A stretch of 64,000 nucleotides of DNA from Nioella nitratireducens (GCF_001879715.1 NZ_MNBW01000001.1:242017-306016), one strand, 5' to 3'. Positions 36,054 to 45,086 are shown, counted from the first letter of the stretch. Made by a program: numbers and translations. The notes: a model not told the origin generated them from the sequence alone.

Positions 36054-36410
36054 TCAATGCGGCGCCGGGCCGATCCAATAGGTCGCCTGCCGTGCCAGGG
36101 CAACCGAGACGGGATCGGTTGCCAGCAACCACGCCGCCACCCGATGACCTTGGCTCTGGTCCTGCAATGCCGCCAGCCGAACGGCATAGGCGGCCTCGCC
36201 CTGATGCCAGATCAGCCCGGCCTTGAGCAGGAAACAACAGGTCAGGGCCAGCATCAGGCTGCGCCAAGGAACCCGCAGGCGACCGCGCCGCCGCCGCACT
36301 GTCACGATCAGCCCATCGGGCCGAACGCGCTGTTCGCGCGACGTTTGCGGGGTCGAGGCCCCCTCGATCCGTTGCAGTCTTTCGTGAAACCGGCGGGTAT
36401 TCGCATCCAT
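36054..36410 (-). CDS. Single-span membrane protein, unknown function
   Basis: This 118-residue protein has a basic N-terminal half (Arg-rich 'VTVRRRRGRLRVPWRSL') followed by one hydrophobic segment (about 52-67, 'LMLALTCCFLLKAGLIW') and a C-terminal half rich in Ala. The charge pattern predicts the N-terminus in the cytoplasm. It lies alone between the DUF1127 gene and prmA, both of which face it. No family recognised. Confidence 0.65.
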   Translation of the reverse strand: MDANTRRFHERLQRIEGASTPQTSREQRVRPDGLIVTVRRRRGRLRVPWRSLMLALTCCFLLKAGLIWHQGEAAYAVRLAALQDQSQGHRVAAWLLATDPVSVALARQATYWIGPAPH

Positions 36411-36481
36411 GCGGGCACCTGTTCGATAGCCCCACCCAGTGCCCGCATAGTATAGCGGCGATTATGGCAAAACTGTGCCGC

Positions 36482-37354
36482 TCACTTGCACAGGGTCAAC
36501 GTGCTCCACTCGCCGATCTCTGCGTGATGTTCCAACGACAGGCCCTCGGCCTCGTAGGCGGCGATCACATCCTTGGCCTGCGCGTTCAGCAGCCCCGACA
36601 GGATGACGTGCCCGCCCTCGGCACAATGGGCCGCAACATCGGGCGCCAGGTCCACAAGGGGCCCTTTCAGGATGTTGGCGAAGATCAGGTCAAAGGGTGC
36701 GGCGGCGTGCAGTTCCGGGTGATCGAACCCCGCCGCCTCAAGGCAGCGCACGCGCCCCGCCTCGCCATTGGCGGCAACATTGGCCTCGGCCACCTCAACC
36801 GCCACCTCGTCGATATCCGACGCCATCACCGGTTCGGGCCAGGTCTTGGCCGCCGCCAACGCCAGCACCGCGGTGCCACAGCCGATATCGACCACGTTCT
36901 TCTTGACCGCGCCAGCCCCGATCAGCCGCTCCAACGCCTCCAGACAGCCTTGCGTCGTGCCGTGATGCCCGGTGCCAAAGGCCATTGCCGCCTCGATCAA
37001 CAGCGCCACCTTGTCGCCCGGAACCTTGTCGGCGTCGTGGCTGCCGTAAACGAAAAAGCGCCCGGCCTCGACCGGGTGCAATTCGCGCCGCACATGGGCG
37101 ACCCAATCGGTCTCGGGCAGTTCCGACACGGCAAAGGGCTTGGCCCCGTAGGCTGCCGCCAGCAGATCGAGCGCAACCTCGTCAGGGGCCTCGACGAAAT
37201 AGGCCCCGACCTCCCACAGGCCCGAGCCATCCTCCATCTCGAACACACCGACCCCGGTGGGCTCGGGCTCCAGATCCTCCAACGCAACGCCTAGCGCCTC
37301 GGCGGGGTCTTTCTCGGACAGGGTGGTAAGGGCGGTGAATGTGGGCATGGTCAT
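36482..37354 (-). CDS. prmA: Ribosomal protein L11 methyltransferase PrmA
   Basis: This 290-residue SAM-dependent enzyme trimethylates ribosomal protein L11. Motif I is 'VVDIGCGTAVLALAAAKTW' (about 150-170) and the substrate motif region has 'FDLIFANILKGPLVDLAPDV'. 'MAFGTGHHGTTQGCLEAL' is a highly characteristic PrmA block. The N-terminal L11-binding domain is present, so the enzyme looks complete. It stands alone and starts about 145 bases from tctA. Confidence 0.94.
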   Translation of the reverse strand: MTMPTFTALTTLSEKDPAEALGVALEDLEPEPTGVGVFEMEDGSGLWEVGAYFVEAPDEVALDLLAAAYGAKPFAVSELPETDWVAHVRRELHPVEAGRFFVYGSHDADKVPGDKVALLIEAAMAFGTGHHGTTQGCLEALERLIGAGAVKKNVVDIGCGTAVLALAAAKTWPEPVMASDIDEVAVEVAEANVAANGEAGRVRCLEAAGFDHPELHAAAPFDLIFANILKGPLVDLAPDVAAHCAEGGHVILSGLLNAQAKDVIAAYEAEGLSLEHHAEIGEWSTLTLCK

Positions 37355-37443
37355 CTCCGGAAAATCGCCCCCGGCTTAGGCGCAGATCCCGCGAAAGGCA
37401 ACAATCCTTCTTGGGTGTCGCCGCCCCCCCGGTGGGATCGAAT

Positions 37444-37491
37444 GCGGGGCAATATCCCCCGCGACGGGCGCCGCACAGCCGCGCGGCGCCC
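37444..37491 (-). terminator. Tandem hairpins after tctA
   Basis: Just after the tctA stop on the - strand, GGGCGCCGC (37466-37474) pairs with GCGGCGCCC (37483-37491), 9 bp. A second hairpin (GCGGGG with CCCCGC around AATAT) follows. There is no long T-run, so these may stabilise the 3' end as much as terminate. Confidence 0.55.
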
Positions 37492-37498
37492 CCGGTCG

Positions 37499-39025
37499 TC
37501 AGTCGTCCGCGACGCCCTCGGCCCTCAGACGCGCACGACGCGAACGGTAGCTTGGCACGATCACCAAAAGCCCCGCCAGCACCAGCAGGCCAAGCGTCAT
37601 GGGCCGTTCAAGGATGAAGCCAAGCCCGTCATACAGTTGCATGGCCCGGCTGAAATTGTCTTCCAGCATCGAGCCGAGGATGAACCCGATCAACAGCGGC
37701 GCCAGCGGATAGTCGGCAAAGCGCAGGATCGTCGCCGCGAAACCGAAGCCCACCAGAATGAGCAGTTCGGTCGCGTTGTTCTGCCCGATATAGGCCCCCA
37801 TCAGCGTGAAGAAGAGGATGAAGGGGATCAGGAAGCTGCGCGGCACCGCCAGCACCTTGGCGATATAGGGGATCAGCGGCAGGTTCAGGATCAACAGCAC
37901 AAGGTTGCCCAGATACATCGAGATGATGACCGACCAGAAGATCTGCGGATCGTCGATCATCAGGCGCGGCCCCGGTGTCACGTTCAGCGCAATAAGCGCG
38001 CCAAGCAGGATCGCCGTGGTGCCCGACCCCGGAATACCGAGCGTCAGCAGCGGCACGAAAGACCCTGTGCAGGCGGCGTTATTGGCCGTCTCGGGGGCGG
38101 CAAGCCCCTTGATCGAGCCTTTGCCGAACTCGTCCTGTTCTTCCTTGGTGGCGATATTACGCTCGACCGCGTAGCCAAGGAACGAGGCGATGGTCGCCCC
38201 CGCGCCCGGCAGAACACCGATGAAAAAACCCTGCACGGATTGCCGCCCGATCACCGGCGCGATCTTGCGGGCCTCTTCACGGGTGATGCGCAGATCCTTG
38301 ATCTCGCTGCTATCGCCACCGCTGCCGTCTTCGGCCTTGGACCGGCCGGGGTTAAGCACCAGGTACATCGCCTCGGGCAATGCAAACATCGCCATGGCCA
38401 GCGTGATGAAGCCAAAGCCCGATTGCAGGTCCATCAGGCCCATGGTGAAGCGTGGCAGATTGTAGAGCGCGCCCTCGCCCACCGTGGCCATGATCAGGCC
38501 AAGCAGGGTCATCAGCAGCGCCTTGGCCACGTTGCCGGTGCCAGCAAAGGCCGCGATGGCTGACAGGCCCACCACCATCAGCGCGAAATACTCGGCCGAG
38601 TGGAACAGCAGGGCGACCGACGACAGGGCCGGTGCGAAGATCATCAGCAGGATCGCCCCGATCGTGCCGCCAGCAAAGGACGAAATCGCGGCGATGGTCA
38701 GGGCCTTGCCCGCCTTGCCGGCCCGCGCCATTGGGTAGCCGTCGAAACTGGTGGCCACGGTCCCGGCCACGCCGGGCGCGTTGATCAGGATCGACGAGGT
38801 CGAACCGCCAAAGATGGCACCATAGTAGACGCCCGCCAGCAGGATCAGCGCCGCCGAAGGATCGCCAAGCGTGATCGCCACCGGGATCATGATCGCAATG
38901 ATGGACATCGGACCAAGGCCGGGCAGCATCCCGATAAAGGTGCCGATCAGGCAGCCGCCGATGACCATCAGGATATTGGTGACGGAAAAGGCCGTTGTCA
39001 GGCCGATCATCAAACCTTCAAGCAT
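37499..39025 (-). CDS. tctA: Tripartite tricarboxylate transporter large permease TctA
   Basis: This 508-residue polytopic membrane protein is the 12-span subunit of a TTT transporter. The signature segments 'GVYYGAIFGGSTSSILINAPG' and 'FIGVLPGAGATIASFLGYAVE' (with the Gly-rich, Pro-Gly motifs of TctA) are intact. It forms a binding-protein-dependent, ion-driven uptake system for carboxylates with TctB and TctC. It follows tctB after 3 bases. The substrate is unknown; citrate is only one possibility. Confidence 0.95.
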   Translation of the reverse strand: MLEGLMIGLTTAFSVTNILMVIGGCLIGTFIGMLPGLGPMSIIAIMIPVAITLGDPSAALILLAGVYYGAIFGGSTSSILINAPGVAGTVATSFDGYPMARAGKAGKALTIAAISSFAGGTIGAILLMIFAPALSSVALLFHSAEYFALMVVGLSAIAAFAGTGNVAKALLMTLLGLIMATVGEGALYNLPRFTMGLMDLQSGFGFITLAMAMFALPEAMYLVLNPGRSKAEDGSGGDSSEIKDLRITREEARKIAPVIGRQSVQGFFIGVLPGAGATIASFLGYAVERNIATKEEQDEFGKGSIKGLAAPETANNAACTGSFVPLLTLGIPGSGTTAILLGALIALNVTPGPRLMIDDPQIFWSVIISMYLGNLVLLILNLPLIPYIAKVLAVPRSFLIPFILFFTLMGAYIGQNNATELLILVGFGFAATILRFADYPLAPLLIGFILGSMLEDNFSRAMQLYDGLGFILERPMTLGLLVLAGLLVIVPSYRSRRARLRAEGVADD

Positions 39026-39028
39026 CTG

Positions 39029-39517
39029 TCAAACCCCCAGGAAGAACGGCCACGGACGCAGGTAGATGCCAAGCACCCCCTGCACCAGGTACCAGATGAT
39101 CCCGGCAGCCAGCAGCGCGACGGGGATCAGGATGTGGAATTTGCGCTCGCCCAGAATGGTCGAGCCGAGGATCAGGAACCCCACTGTTGCAATCAGGAAC
39201 CCGGCAGGCCGCAACAGCAGCGCATAAGCCACCATCAGCACCAGCAGCATCAGGGCCTGTCCGACCTTGTAGTCCCCGAGGCGGCGATAGTTGATGTCGA
39301 GCGGCTTGGGGTCGGCGGGCGGCTTTTCCAGCCCCAGCAGGATCACCAGCGACGTGACAATCGCCATGACGGCCAATGCCTTGGGAAAGGTCGAGGGCCA
39401 GACAGGGTTGCGCTGCATGAAGGGGGGCAGGCTCGCGTCCATCGTGAAAAAGGCCGTGTAGCCGTAAGCCAGACATATGATCAGGATTACAAAAGCAATC
39501 CATCGGTCGAGCGCCAT
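39029..39517 (-). CDS. tctB: Tripartite tricarboxylate transporter small permease TctB
   Basis: This is a 162-residue protein with four membrane spans (about 8-28, 42-62, 90-125 and 135-155), the standard size and topology of TctB. It ends a few residues before tctA and is preceded by a terminator-like hairpin after tctC, which probably lowers its level relative to the binding protein. Confidence 0.92.
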   Translation of the reverse strand: MALDRWIAFVILIICLAYGYTAFFTMDASLPPFMQRNPVWPSTFPKALAVMAIVTSLVILLGLEKPPADPKPLDINYRRLGDYKVGQALMLLVLMVAYALLLRPAGFLIATVGFLILGSTILGERKFHILIPVALLAAGIIWYLVQGVLGIYLRPWPFFLGV

Positions 39518-39616
39518 CGCTCTTCTCCTCCGCTCAGGGTTTCGTGACGTGGTCGCCGTCGCACCGCGCCATTGGGGCGGTCTGCCACGGGATCAGGGGT
39601 GGCGCGGCATGGCGCC

Positions 39617-39655
39617 AAAAAGGGGCCGCGCCCCCGGCTCGGGCCGGGAGCGCGG
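39617..39655 (-). terminator. Partial terminator between tctC and tctB
   Basis: On the - strand a 13-base arm (39643-39655) pairs with 39626-39638 with one imperfect pair around a 4-base loop and is followed by CCCC and TTTTT. It lies directly after the tctC stop and before tctB, so it can set a high binding-protein to permease ratio. Confidence 0.75.
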
Positions 39656-39665
39656 GACAAGGCAA

Positions 39666-40661
39666 TCAGAGGAAGCCGAGGGTCCGCATCAGGTCGCCGA
39701 TCTGCTGTTCCTGTGCTTCCAGGAAGGTGCGGAAATCGTCACCCGAGTTGTGGATGTTGACCCAGCCGTTCCGTGCCCGGACCTCTTCCCATGCGTCGGT
39801 GTCGTACATGGCCGAGATCACGTCCTGGTAGGCCTGCACCTCTTCATCCGACAGGCCCGGTGCACCGAAGAAGCCGCGCCAGTTGATGAACTCCATGTCG
39901 ATGCCCTGTTCCTGCATGGTCGGGGCATCGGAATAGGCGGGCACACGGTCGGACGCGGTTACGCCAAGGATGCGCACTTCGCCGGCATTGGCCAGGTCGA
40001 TGGCTTCCGAAAAGCCGGTCGAAAGCGCCTGGATTTCCCCCGACAGCAGGGCCGCCATGGCTGCGCCGCCCGCGTCGTAAGGAATGTAGCGCACTTCCAG
40101 CGGATCTTCACCCGCCGCCTGGAACGCCATCGCCGCGACAAGGTGGTCCATGCCGCCCGGCACCGAACCGCCGCCAACAGCGGTTGAACCGGGATCTGCG
40201 CGGTAGGCTTCCAGCAGATCGTCCATCGACTGGATCGGGCTGTCGGTGTTCACCACGATAGCGGCATAGTCGCCGATGGTGCCCGCGATCAGGGTGAGAT
40301 CACGAAAGCTCTGCGGGAAAACGCCGGTCAGCGAGCGGATCACGATGGGGGTGGAATTCACCATCAGCGTGCCGTGCTGGCTCTCGGCATTTTCGATCAT
40401 GTAGGCGATTGCGACACCGCCACCGCCACCGGACATGTTTTCATAGCTGGCAGTGCCCACCAGACCGGATTCGGTCAGCGCCTCGCCAGTGCCGCGTGCG
40501 GTGCCGTCCCAGCCACCGCCGGCGCCGCCGGGGATCAGAAAGTGAATGCTGTCCATCATCGGGCCGCCGCCGTGGCTGTCGGCCAGTGCCGGGGTGCCGA
40601 AACTCATCGCAGCCGCCGCCGCGACCGCAAAGGCCCGACGGGTCAGGGTCAGTTTTGCCAT
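39666..40661 (-). CDS. tctC: Tripartite tricarboxylate transporter substrate-binding protein TctC
   Basis: This is a 331-residue periplasmic protein of the Bug/TctC family. ATG 40661 has GGGAGG five bases upstream and opens a signal with a twin Arg (LTRRAFAVAAAAAM, cleavage after ALA about residue 29). 'IHFLIPGGAGGGWDGTARGTG' is the classic TctC carboxylate-binding loop. It is the first gene of the tctCBA operon and faces the tctDE two-component system, 110 bases away. The ligand cannot be predicted. Confidence 0.95.
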   Translation of the reverse strand: MAKLTLTRRAFAVAAAAAMSFGTPALADSHGGGPMMDSIHFLIPGGAGGGWDGTARGTGEALTESGLVGTASYENMSGGGGGVAIAYMIENAESQHGTLMVNSTPIVIRSLTGVFPQSFRDLTLIAGTIGDYAAIVVNTDSPIQSMDDLLEAYRADPGSTAVGGGSVPGGMDHLVAAMAFQAAGEDPLEVRYIPYDAGGAAMAALLSGEIQALSTGFSEAIDLANAGEVRILGVTASDRVPAYSDAPTMQEQGIDMEFINWRGFFGAPGLSDEEVQAYQDVISAMYDTDAWEEVRARNGWVNIHNSGDDFRTFLEAQEQQIGDLMRTLGFL

Positions 40662-40771
40662 TGTATCCTCCCAAATTGACAAAGCAGGGCCTGCTTGCCC
40701 ATGACTGACCAACAAACACCGCAACCTGACATTGACCTGTCACGCCCTTCCGCCCCGAAAGGATCGCCCCC

Positions 40772-41437
40772 ATGAGGTTCCTTCTTGTAGAAGACAACCG
40801 ACAGTTGGCCTCAGCCATTCTCGACCGGCTGGCCATCGACGGGCATGTGGTGGACCATGCCGAGGATCTGGCGACCGCAGAGGAATACACGTCTACCACG
40901 GATTACGATTTGATTTTGCTGGACATAATGCTGCCCGATGGCGATGGCCGCAGCTTCCTGAACGCCGAGCGGGCGCGGGGGAAAAACACCCCGGTGATCG
41001 TGCTGACGGCACGGTCAGAGGTGTCGGACCGGGTCGGCGCGCTGGACATGGGGGCGGATGATTACATCGCCAAACCGTTCGATTTTTCCGAGTTGGAGGC
41101 GCGCTGCCGGGCTGTCCTCAGGCGGCGCACGGGGACCGCGACCAACACGATTCGATTCGGTCAGGTGGCGCTAGACGCGCTGGCGGGCACCCTGAGCAAC
41201 GGATCGAAGGTGATCGAACTGCGCAACCGAGAGTTGCGCCTGCTGGAGGTCTTCTTTGGCGCGCCCGGCCAGATCATCCCCAAATCCAAGCTGGTCGACA
41301 GGCTGTTTTCCTATGACGAGGATGTCTCGGAAAACGCGATCGAGGTCTATGTGGGCCGGGTCCGGCGCCACCTTGAGGGCAGCGATGTGTCCATCGTGAC
41401 GGTGCGCGGCCTCGGTTACCGGCTGGCAGTGCCATGA
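40772..41437 (+). CDS. tctD: OmpR-family response regulator TctD
   Basis: This 221-residue response regulator has the phosphoacceptor Asp51 (LLDIMLPDGDG) and a conserved Lys in 'YIAKPFDF' in the receiver domain, followed by a winged-helix output domain ('ELRNRELRLLEVFFGAPGQI', 'VYVGRVRRHLEG', 'VRGLGYRLA'). It is transcribed away from tctCBA and overlaps tctE by 4 bases, the usual TctDE arrangement. It probably activates tctCBA when a carboxylate is available. Confidence 0.94.
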   Translation: MRFLLVEDNRQLASAILDRLAIDGHVVDHAEDLATAEEYTSTTDYDLILLDIMLPDGDGRSFLNAERARGKNTPVIVLTARSEVSDRVGALDMGADDYIAKPFDFSELEARCRAVLRRRTGTATNTIRFGQVALDALAGTLSNGSKVIELRNRELRLLEVFFGAPGQIIPKSKLVDRLFSYDEDVSENAIEVYVGRVRRHLEGSDVSIVTVRGLGYRLAVP

Positions 41438-42813
41438 GGCGGGCGTTTCATGCACCTCGGTCGATTCGCCGCCGTCTGACGCTGCAACTGGTGACAGGGG
41501 CGGCCCTGATCGCCCTTGTGCTTTTCGTGATCGTCTTCAACTTCGCCCGCCAGATCGGCTCGGAATCGCAAGACCGCATCCTTGCAGCATCGGCCGCCTC
41601 GATCCTTGATGAAACCTCGGTCATTTCCGGCCGGATCGCGATCGACATCCCCTATTCCGCCTTCTCGATGCTCGACAACGCCAGCGACGACCGGGTGTTT
41701 TACCGTATCACCCGCGATGGGGCCGGGCTGACCGGATACGACGATTTGCCCGCCGCCGCGCAAGCAGGGGCGGCTCCGGGCTTCGACACAGTGCGGTTCC
41801 GGGGCGAAGACCTGCGCGTCGCCACCCTGTCGCGGCGCCTGTCCATCGGCGGCACGCCGGTCCAGATTGCCGTGACCGTGGGCCAGACCCGTGACGCGCT
41901 GGCCGATGTCCTGTCGCGCATCCTTCGGGTGACGGTGATCCTCGGGATCGGGTTCTTTGCCGCATCGGCGATGTTGGCGGTGCTGGCCGGGCAAAGCACG
42001 GCCAACTCTCTTCGGCGGCTGGCCGGGTCGGTATCGCGCCGGGGGCCGCAGGATCTGCGCCCGGTGGTGGCCGAGGTGCCAAGCGAGATGCGGCCACTTG
42101 TGGCCTCGCTCAACAGCCTGATTGCGCGCCTCTCGACCGCCCTGACCCGGACCGAGGATTTCATTGCCGAGGCCGCGCACCGGGTGCGCACACCGCTCGC
42201 CACCGTCCGCGCCCACGCGGAAAACACGCTGCGCCGGGTCGACAAGGAGGAAAACCGCGTCGCCCTGCGCGAGATGATCCGCGCCATCGACGAGAGCAGC
42301 CGCGCGGCGGGGCAACTGCTGGACCACGCCATGGTGTCGATCCGCGCCGATCAGCTCGACCTCAGCCCTGTGGCTTTGAACGCGCTTGTGGGGGAACTGG
42401 TCGATCGCCTGCGCCCCGTTGCCGATCTCAAGGACATGGACCTGCGGTATCGGGGCGACGGCCCGCTGGAAATTCTCGGCGATCCCATCCTGATCCAGAA
42501 CGCGGTGCGCAACCTTCTGGACAACGCGATCAAATACGCCCCCGCCGACACCCCCATTCGCGTGACCCTGACGCACCAAGGCCGCTCGGCGGTGCTGACC
42601 ATCCAGGACGAAGGCATCGGTTTTCCCGAAAGCGGGGCGGCCCATCTGACCGGTCGTTTCGCCCGTGGCGAGAATGCCGCCGGCGTCATCGGGTCGGGTC
42701 TTGGCCTGACCATCGCCGACGAGGTCGCCCGCGCCCATCACGGCAAACTGACCGTCGCCAATACCCAAGGAGGCCCCGGCGCATGCGTACGCTTATCCTT
42801 TCCCTTGCGCTGA
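41434..42813 (+). CDS. tctE: Sensor histidine kinase TctE
   Basis: This 459-residue membrane kinase has an N-terminal span (about 17-37), a periplasmic sensor region (about 40-160) and a second span (about 167-186), a HAMP-like linker and the kinase core. The phosphoacceptor is His249 in 'FIAEAAHRVRTPLATVRAH'. The N box (LIQNAVRNLLDNAIKYA), G1 (DEGIGFPESG) and G2 (GSGLGLTIADEV) are intact. Its last 31 bases overlap the next gene, a periplasmic binding protein that could feed it ligand information. Confidence 0.94.
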   Translation: MRRAFHAPRSIRRRLTLQLVTGAALIALVLFVIVFNFARQIGSESQDRILAASAASILDETSVISGRIAIDIPYSAFSMLDNASDDRVFYRITRDGAGLTGYDDLPAAAQAGAAPGFDTVRFRGEDLRVATLSRRLSIGGTPVQIAVTVGQTRDALADVLSRILRVTVILGIGFFAASAMLAVLAGQSTANSLRRLAGSVSRRGPQDLRPVVAEVPSEMRPLVASLNSLIARLSTALTRTEDFIAEAAHRVRTPLATVRAHAENTLRRVDKEENRVALREMIRAIDESSRAAGQLLDHAMVSIRADQLDLSPVALNALVGELVDRLRPVADLKDMDLRYRGDGPLEILGDPILIQNAVRNLLDNAIKYAPADTPIRVTLTHQGRSAVLTIQDEGIGFPESGAAHLTGRFARGENAAGVIGSGLGLTIADEVARAHHGKLTVANTQGGPGACVRLSFPLR

Positions 42814-43811
42814 CCCTGCTGGCGCTGCCGCTGCGCGCCTATGAGGTCGAAGAACATGTGCGCTTCCCGTCCGAGCGGGCCGGGCCGGAATTGCGGGTGA
42901 TCTCGACCGCTGATGTCGATCTTTTCACGCCGTTCATCCTTGGCTTTCAGGCGCGAAATCCGGGCATCTCGGTGGACTACTACATGGTCAGTTCGTCCGA
43001 GATCGAGATTGCCCTGACCGAAGACGGCGCGCAATTCGACCTCGCCATTTCCTCGGCAATGGATCAGCAGTTGCGGCTTGCCAATGACGGGCTGGTGCAG
43101 AGCTATCGCTCAACGGCCACCGCCAGCCTGCCGACATGGGCCCGGTGGCGCGACCGGGTGTTCGCCTTTACGCAAGAACCAGCAGCAATTGTCCTGTCGC
43201 GCGCCGATTTCGAGGGGCTGCCCCTGCCCCGCACCCGCCAAGACCTGATCACCGCCCTGCGTGAGCATCCCGAGCGGTTTCAAGGCCGGATTGGCACCTA
43301 TGACGTGCGCGAAAGCGGCTTGGGCTACCTGTTCGCCACGCAAGACGGGCGCAGCTCTGAAACCTTCTGGCGTCTGACACAGGTGATCGGCGGTCTGGGG
43401 CCACGGCTGTATTGTTGCTCCAGCGACATGATCGAAGACACGGCCTCGGGCCGCATCGCGGTGGCCTACAACGTGCTTGGCAGTTACGCGCAGGCGCGCG
43501 AAGACCTGCATGACCGCATCCATGTGATCGCGCCAGAAGATTTCACGACAGTCCTCATGCGCACGGTCGTGATCCCCGTCGCGGCGGAACAACCTGCTGC
43601 TGCCGGGCTGTTCATCGACCACCTGATTGAAAATGTCTGGTTCGAGGACAGCGGACGCTTTGCCTTTCCCGGCATCACCTCTGACAGCCTGACCGAGAAC
43701 GCCAGCCTGCGGCCGATTCAACTGGGCCCCGGTTTGTTGGTCTATCTTGATCGGCTCAAACGCCAGCAATTCATGGAAGAATGGGAAGCGGCGATGGTTC
43801 AGCCCGGCTGA
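42783..43811 (+). CDS. Periplasmic solute-binding protein co-encoded with tctDE
   Basis: This 342-residue periplasmic protein has a signal peptide (MRTLILSLALTLLALPLRA, cleavage about residue 19) and a type II ABC-like binding fold ('PELRVISTADVDLFTPFILGFQ', 'FDLAISSAMDQQLRLANDG', 'GRIAVAYNVLGSYAQARED'). AAGGAGG lies nine bases before ATG 42783, inside tctE, so it has its own ribosome site despite the 31-base overlap. No permease or ATPase gene follows, which suggests a sensory accessory to TctE, as known for PgtC with PgtB, rather than uptake. That comparison is inference. Confidence 0.82.
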   Translation: MRTLILSLALTLLALPLRAYEVEEHVRFPSERAGPELRVISTADVDLFTPFILGFQARNPGISVDYYMVSSSEIEIALTEDGAQFDLAISSAMDQQLRLANDGLVQSYRSTATASLPTWARWRDRVFAFTQEPAAIVLSRADFEGLPLPRTRQDLITALREHPERFQGRIGTYDVRESGLGYLFATQDGRSSETFWRLTQVIGGLGPRLYCCSSDMIEDTASGRIAVAYNVLGSYAQAREDLHDRIHVIAPEDFTTVLMRTVVIPVAAEQPAAAGLFIDHLIENVWFEDSGRFAFPGITSDSLTENASLRPIQLGPGLLVYLDRLKRQQFMEEWEAAMVQPG

Positions 43812-44350
43812 CGCAGGGGGTAGATGGCCAAGGCCTGATAGCGCGCGCCCGCGTGGGTAAGGGCAGAGCCTTGAAGAGAAAAGCTGGTGGCCAGCGCGTC
43901 CGGCCCTTCGACCACGGGCGGCGCGGCAAGGAAGGCTGCCAGCGCGCCCTGATCCTCTGCGCTCATCTTCGCCCGGAACCGCACCAGCGTGACATGTGGG
44001 CGAAAGGGCCGTTTTTCTGGCCGCAGACCATGCTTGCGGGCCTGCCGTTCGACTTCGGACTGAAGGGTCATCAGGTCCGCCACCGGCTCAAGCACCACTG
44101 CCAGCATCCGCGCGTGGCCGGGTCCGAACCATTCCAGCCCGCCGAAATGCAGCGGAACCGCTGGCAGCGACAGCGCCTCCAACGCGACGTGCAGGTCCTC
44201 CAGCGCCTCTTCCGGCTGATCGTCGAGAAAGGACAGGGTGAGGTGCAGGTTTTCTGGTGGCACCCGCCGTCCCGCCCGCAAGCCACCAATCCGCGCCACC
44301 AGCGCATCGAGGCAGGCTTCCGGCAAGTCGAGGCTGAGAAACGCGCGCAT
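43799..44350 (-). CDS. thpR: RNA 2',3'-cyclic phosphodiesterase (ThpR/LigT family)
   Basis: This is a 183-residue 2H-phosphoesterase. The two catalytic HxTx motifs are visible: HLTL in 'NLHLTLSFLDD' (about 40-43) and HVTL in 'PFRPHVTLVRFRAK' (about 126-129). The family opens 2',3'-cyclic phosphates on RNA such as tRNA halves and was first described as an RNA ligase. It ends 13 bases inside the convergent binding-protein gene and lies 5 bases after the ectR stop. Confidence 0.92.
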   Translation of the reverse strand: MRAFLSLDLPEACLDALVARIGGLRAGRRVPPENLHLTLSFLDDQPEEALEDLHVALEALSLPAVPLHFGGLEWFGPGHARMLAVVLEPVADLMTLQSEVERQARKHGLRPEKRPFRPHVTLVRFRAKMSAEDQGALAAFLAAPPVVEGPDALATSFSLQGSALTHAGARYQALAIYPLRQPG

Positions 44351-44355
44351 CGGGC

Positions 44356-44880
44356 CTAGTGTTCCGGGCCTGCTTGCTTGAGTTCTCCGATGGCCAGCAC
44401 CGGGGCGGCGTCAATCGCTTCGGCGTCCAGCATCGCCGCGACCCGTTCCAAGGACGATACGAGCTGCGCCTGTTCCCAGTCTTCCAGCTTTTCAAAGGCT
44501 TTGACATAACGCTGCTGCAAAGCGTCGGGGGCTTCTTCTGTGGCGGCCCGGCCCTTTTCGGTGACGACAACGTTGGTCTGCCGCCGGTCGGTGGACGACC
44601 GCACGCGCGTCACCTGCCCGCGCGCCACCAGTTTGTCGACCAGCACCGTGACCGTGGCTTGGCTCACGCCCATCTGGGTTGCCAACGCCTTGGGGGTGGA
44701 ACTGCCACCGTTTCCGACAGCGATTTGCAAGACACGCAACTGCGCCGGGGTCAGCCCCGCCGCCTGCGCGAGGTCTTTGGAATAAAGCTCGGTCGAGCGC
44801 AGGATGCGCCGCAGAGCAATCAGGCTTTCATCAATGCGGTCCATGCCAAACTCCGGAAACAGGGCCAGTGTCGCATGCAT
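44356..44880 (-). CDS. ectR: MarR-family regulator of ectoine synthesis, EctR
   Basis: This 174-residue winged-helix repressor has the MarR core at about 45-130: 'LTPAQLRVLQIAVGNGGSSTPKALATQMGVSQATVTVLVDKLVARGQV' and the wing 'RSSTDRRQTNVVVTEKG'. It is divergent from ectA, where EctR-type MarR proteins repress ect genes at low salt. Two starts are possible: ATG 44880, with GAAGGA eight bases upstream, and ATG 44844, with GGAG six bases upstream. I keep 44880. Identity as EctR rests on position plus family. Confidence 0.85.
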   Translation of the reverse strand: MHATLALFPEFGMDRIDESLIALRRILRSTELYSKDLAQAAGLTPAQLRVLQIAVGNGGSSTPKALATQMGVSQATVTVLVDKLVARGQVTRVRSSTDRRQTNVVVTEKGRAATEEAPDALQQRYVKAFEKLEDWEQAQLVSSLERVAAMLDAEAIDAAPVLAIGELKQAGPEH

Positions 44881-44916
44881 GGGCAGATTCCTTCAACTCT
44901 CAAAGCAGATGAACAC

Positions 44917-44937
44917 TTGCTTCATATAGCTAAGCAA
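44917..44937. promoter_or_regulatory. EctR operator candidate in the ectR-ectA gap
   Basis: TTGCTT (44917-44922) and AAGCAA (44932-44937) form a perfect inverted repeat with a 9-base spacer in a locally AT-rich stretch (44895-44975). A further TTAGCAA half-site is at 44955-44961. MarR proteins bind such palindromes, and EctR sites occur in this position. Confidence 0.5.
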
Positions 44938-45086
44938 TTATCAAAAGGCAAAACTTAGCAAATTGTGGTGTTTTTCCCGCGATCCTGGCCTATTTCCGCT
45001 ATATCTTGGGAATAAACGCTTTGAAGGTTGAAATTTCGGATGCATTCGTTATTTAGGCAAGCGAACCAACGAAGGAGTGCTTCTCG

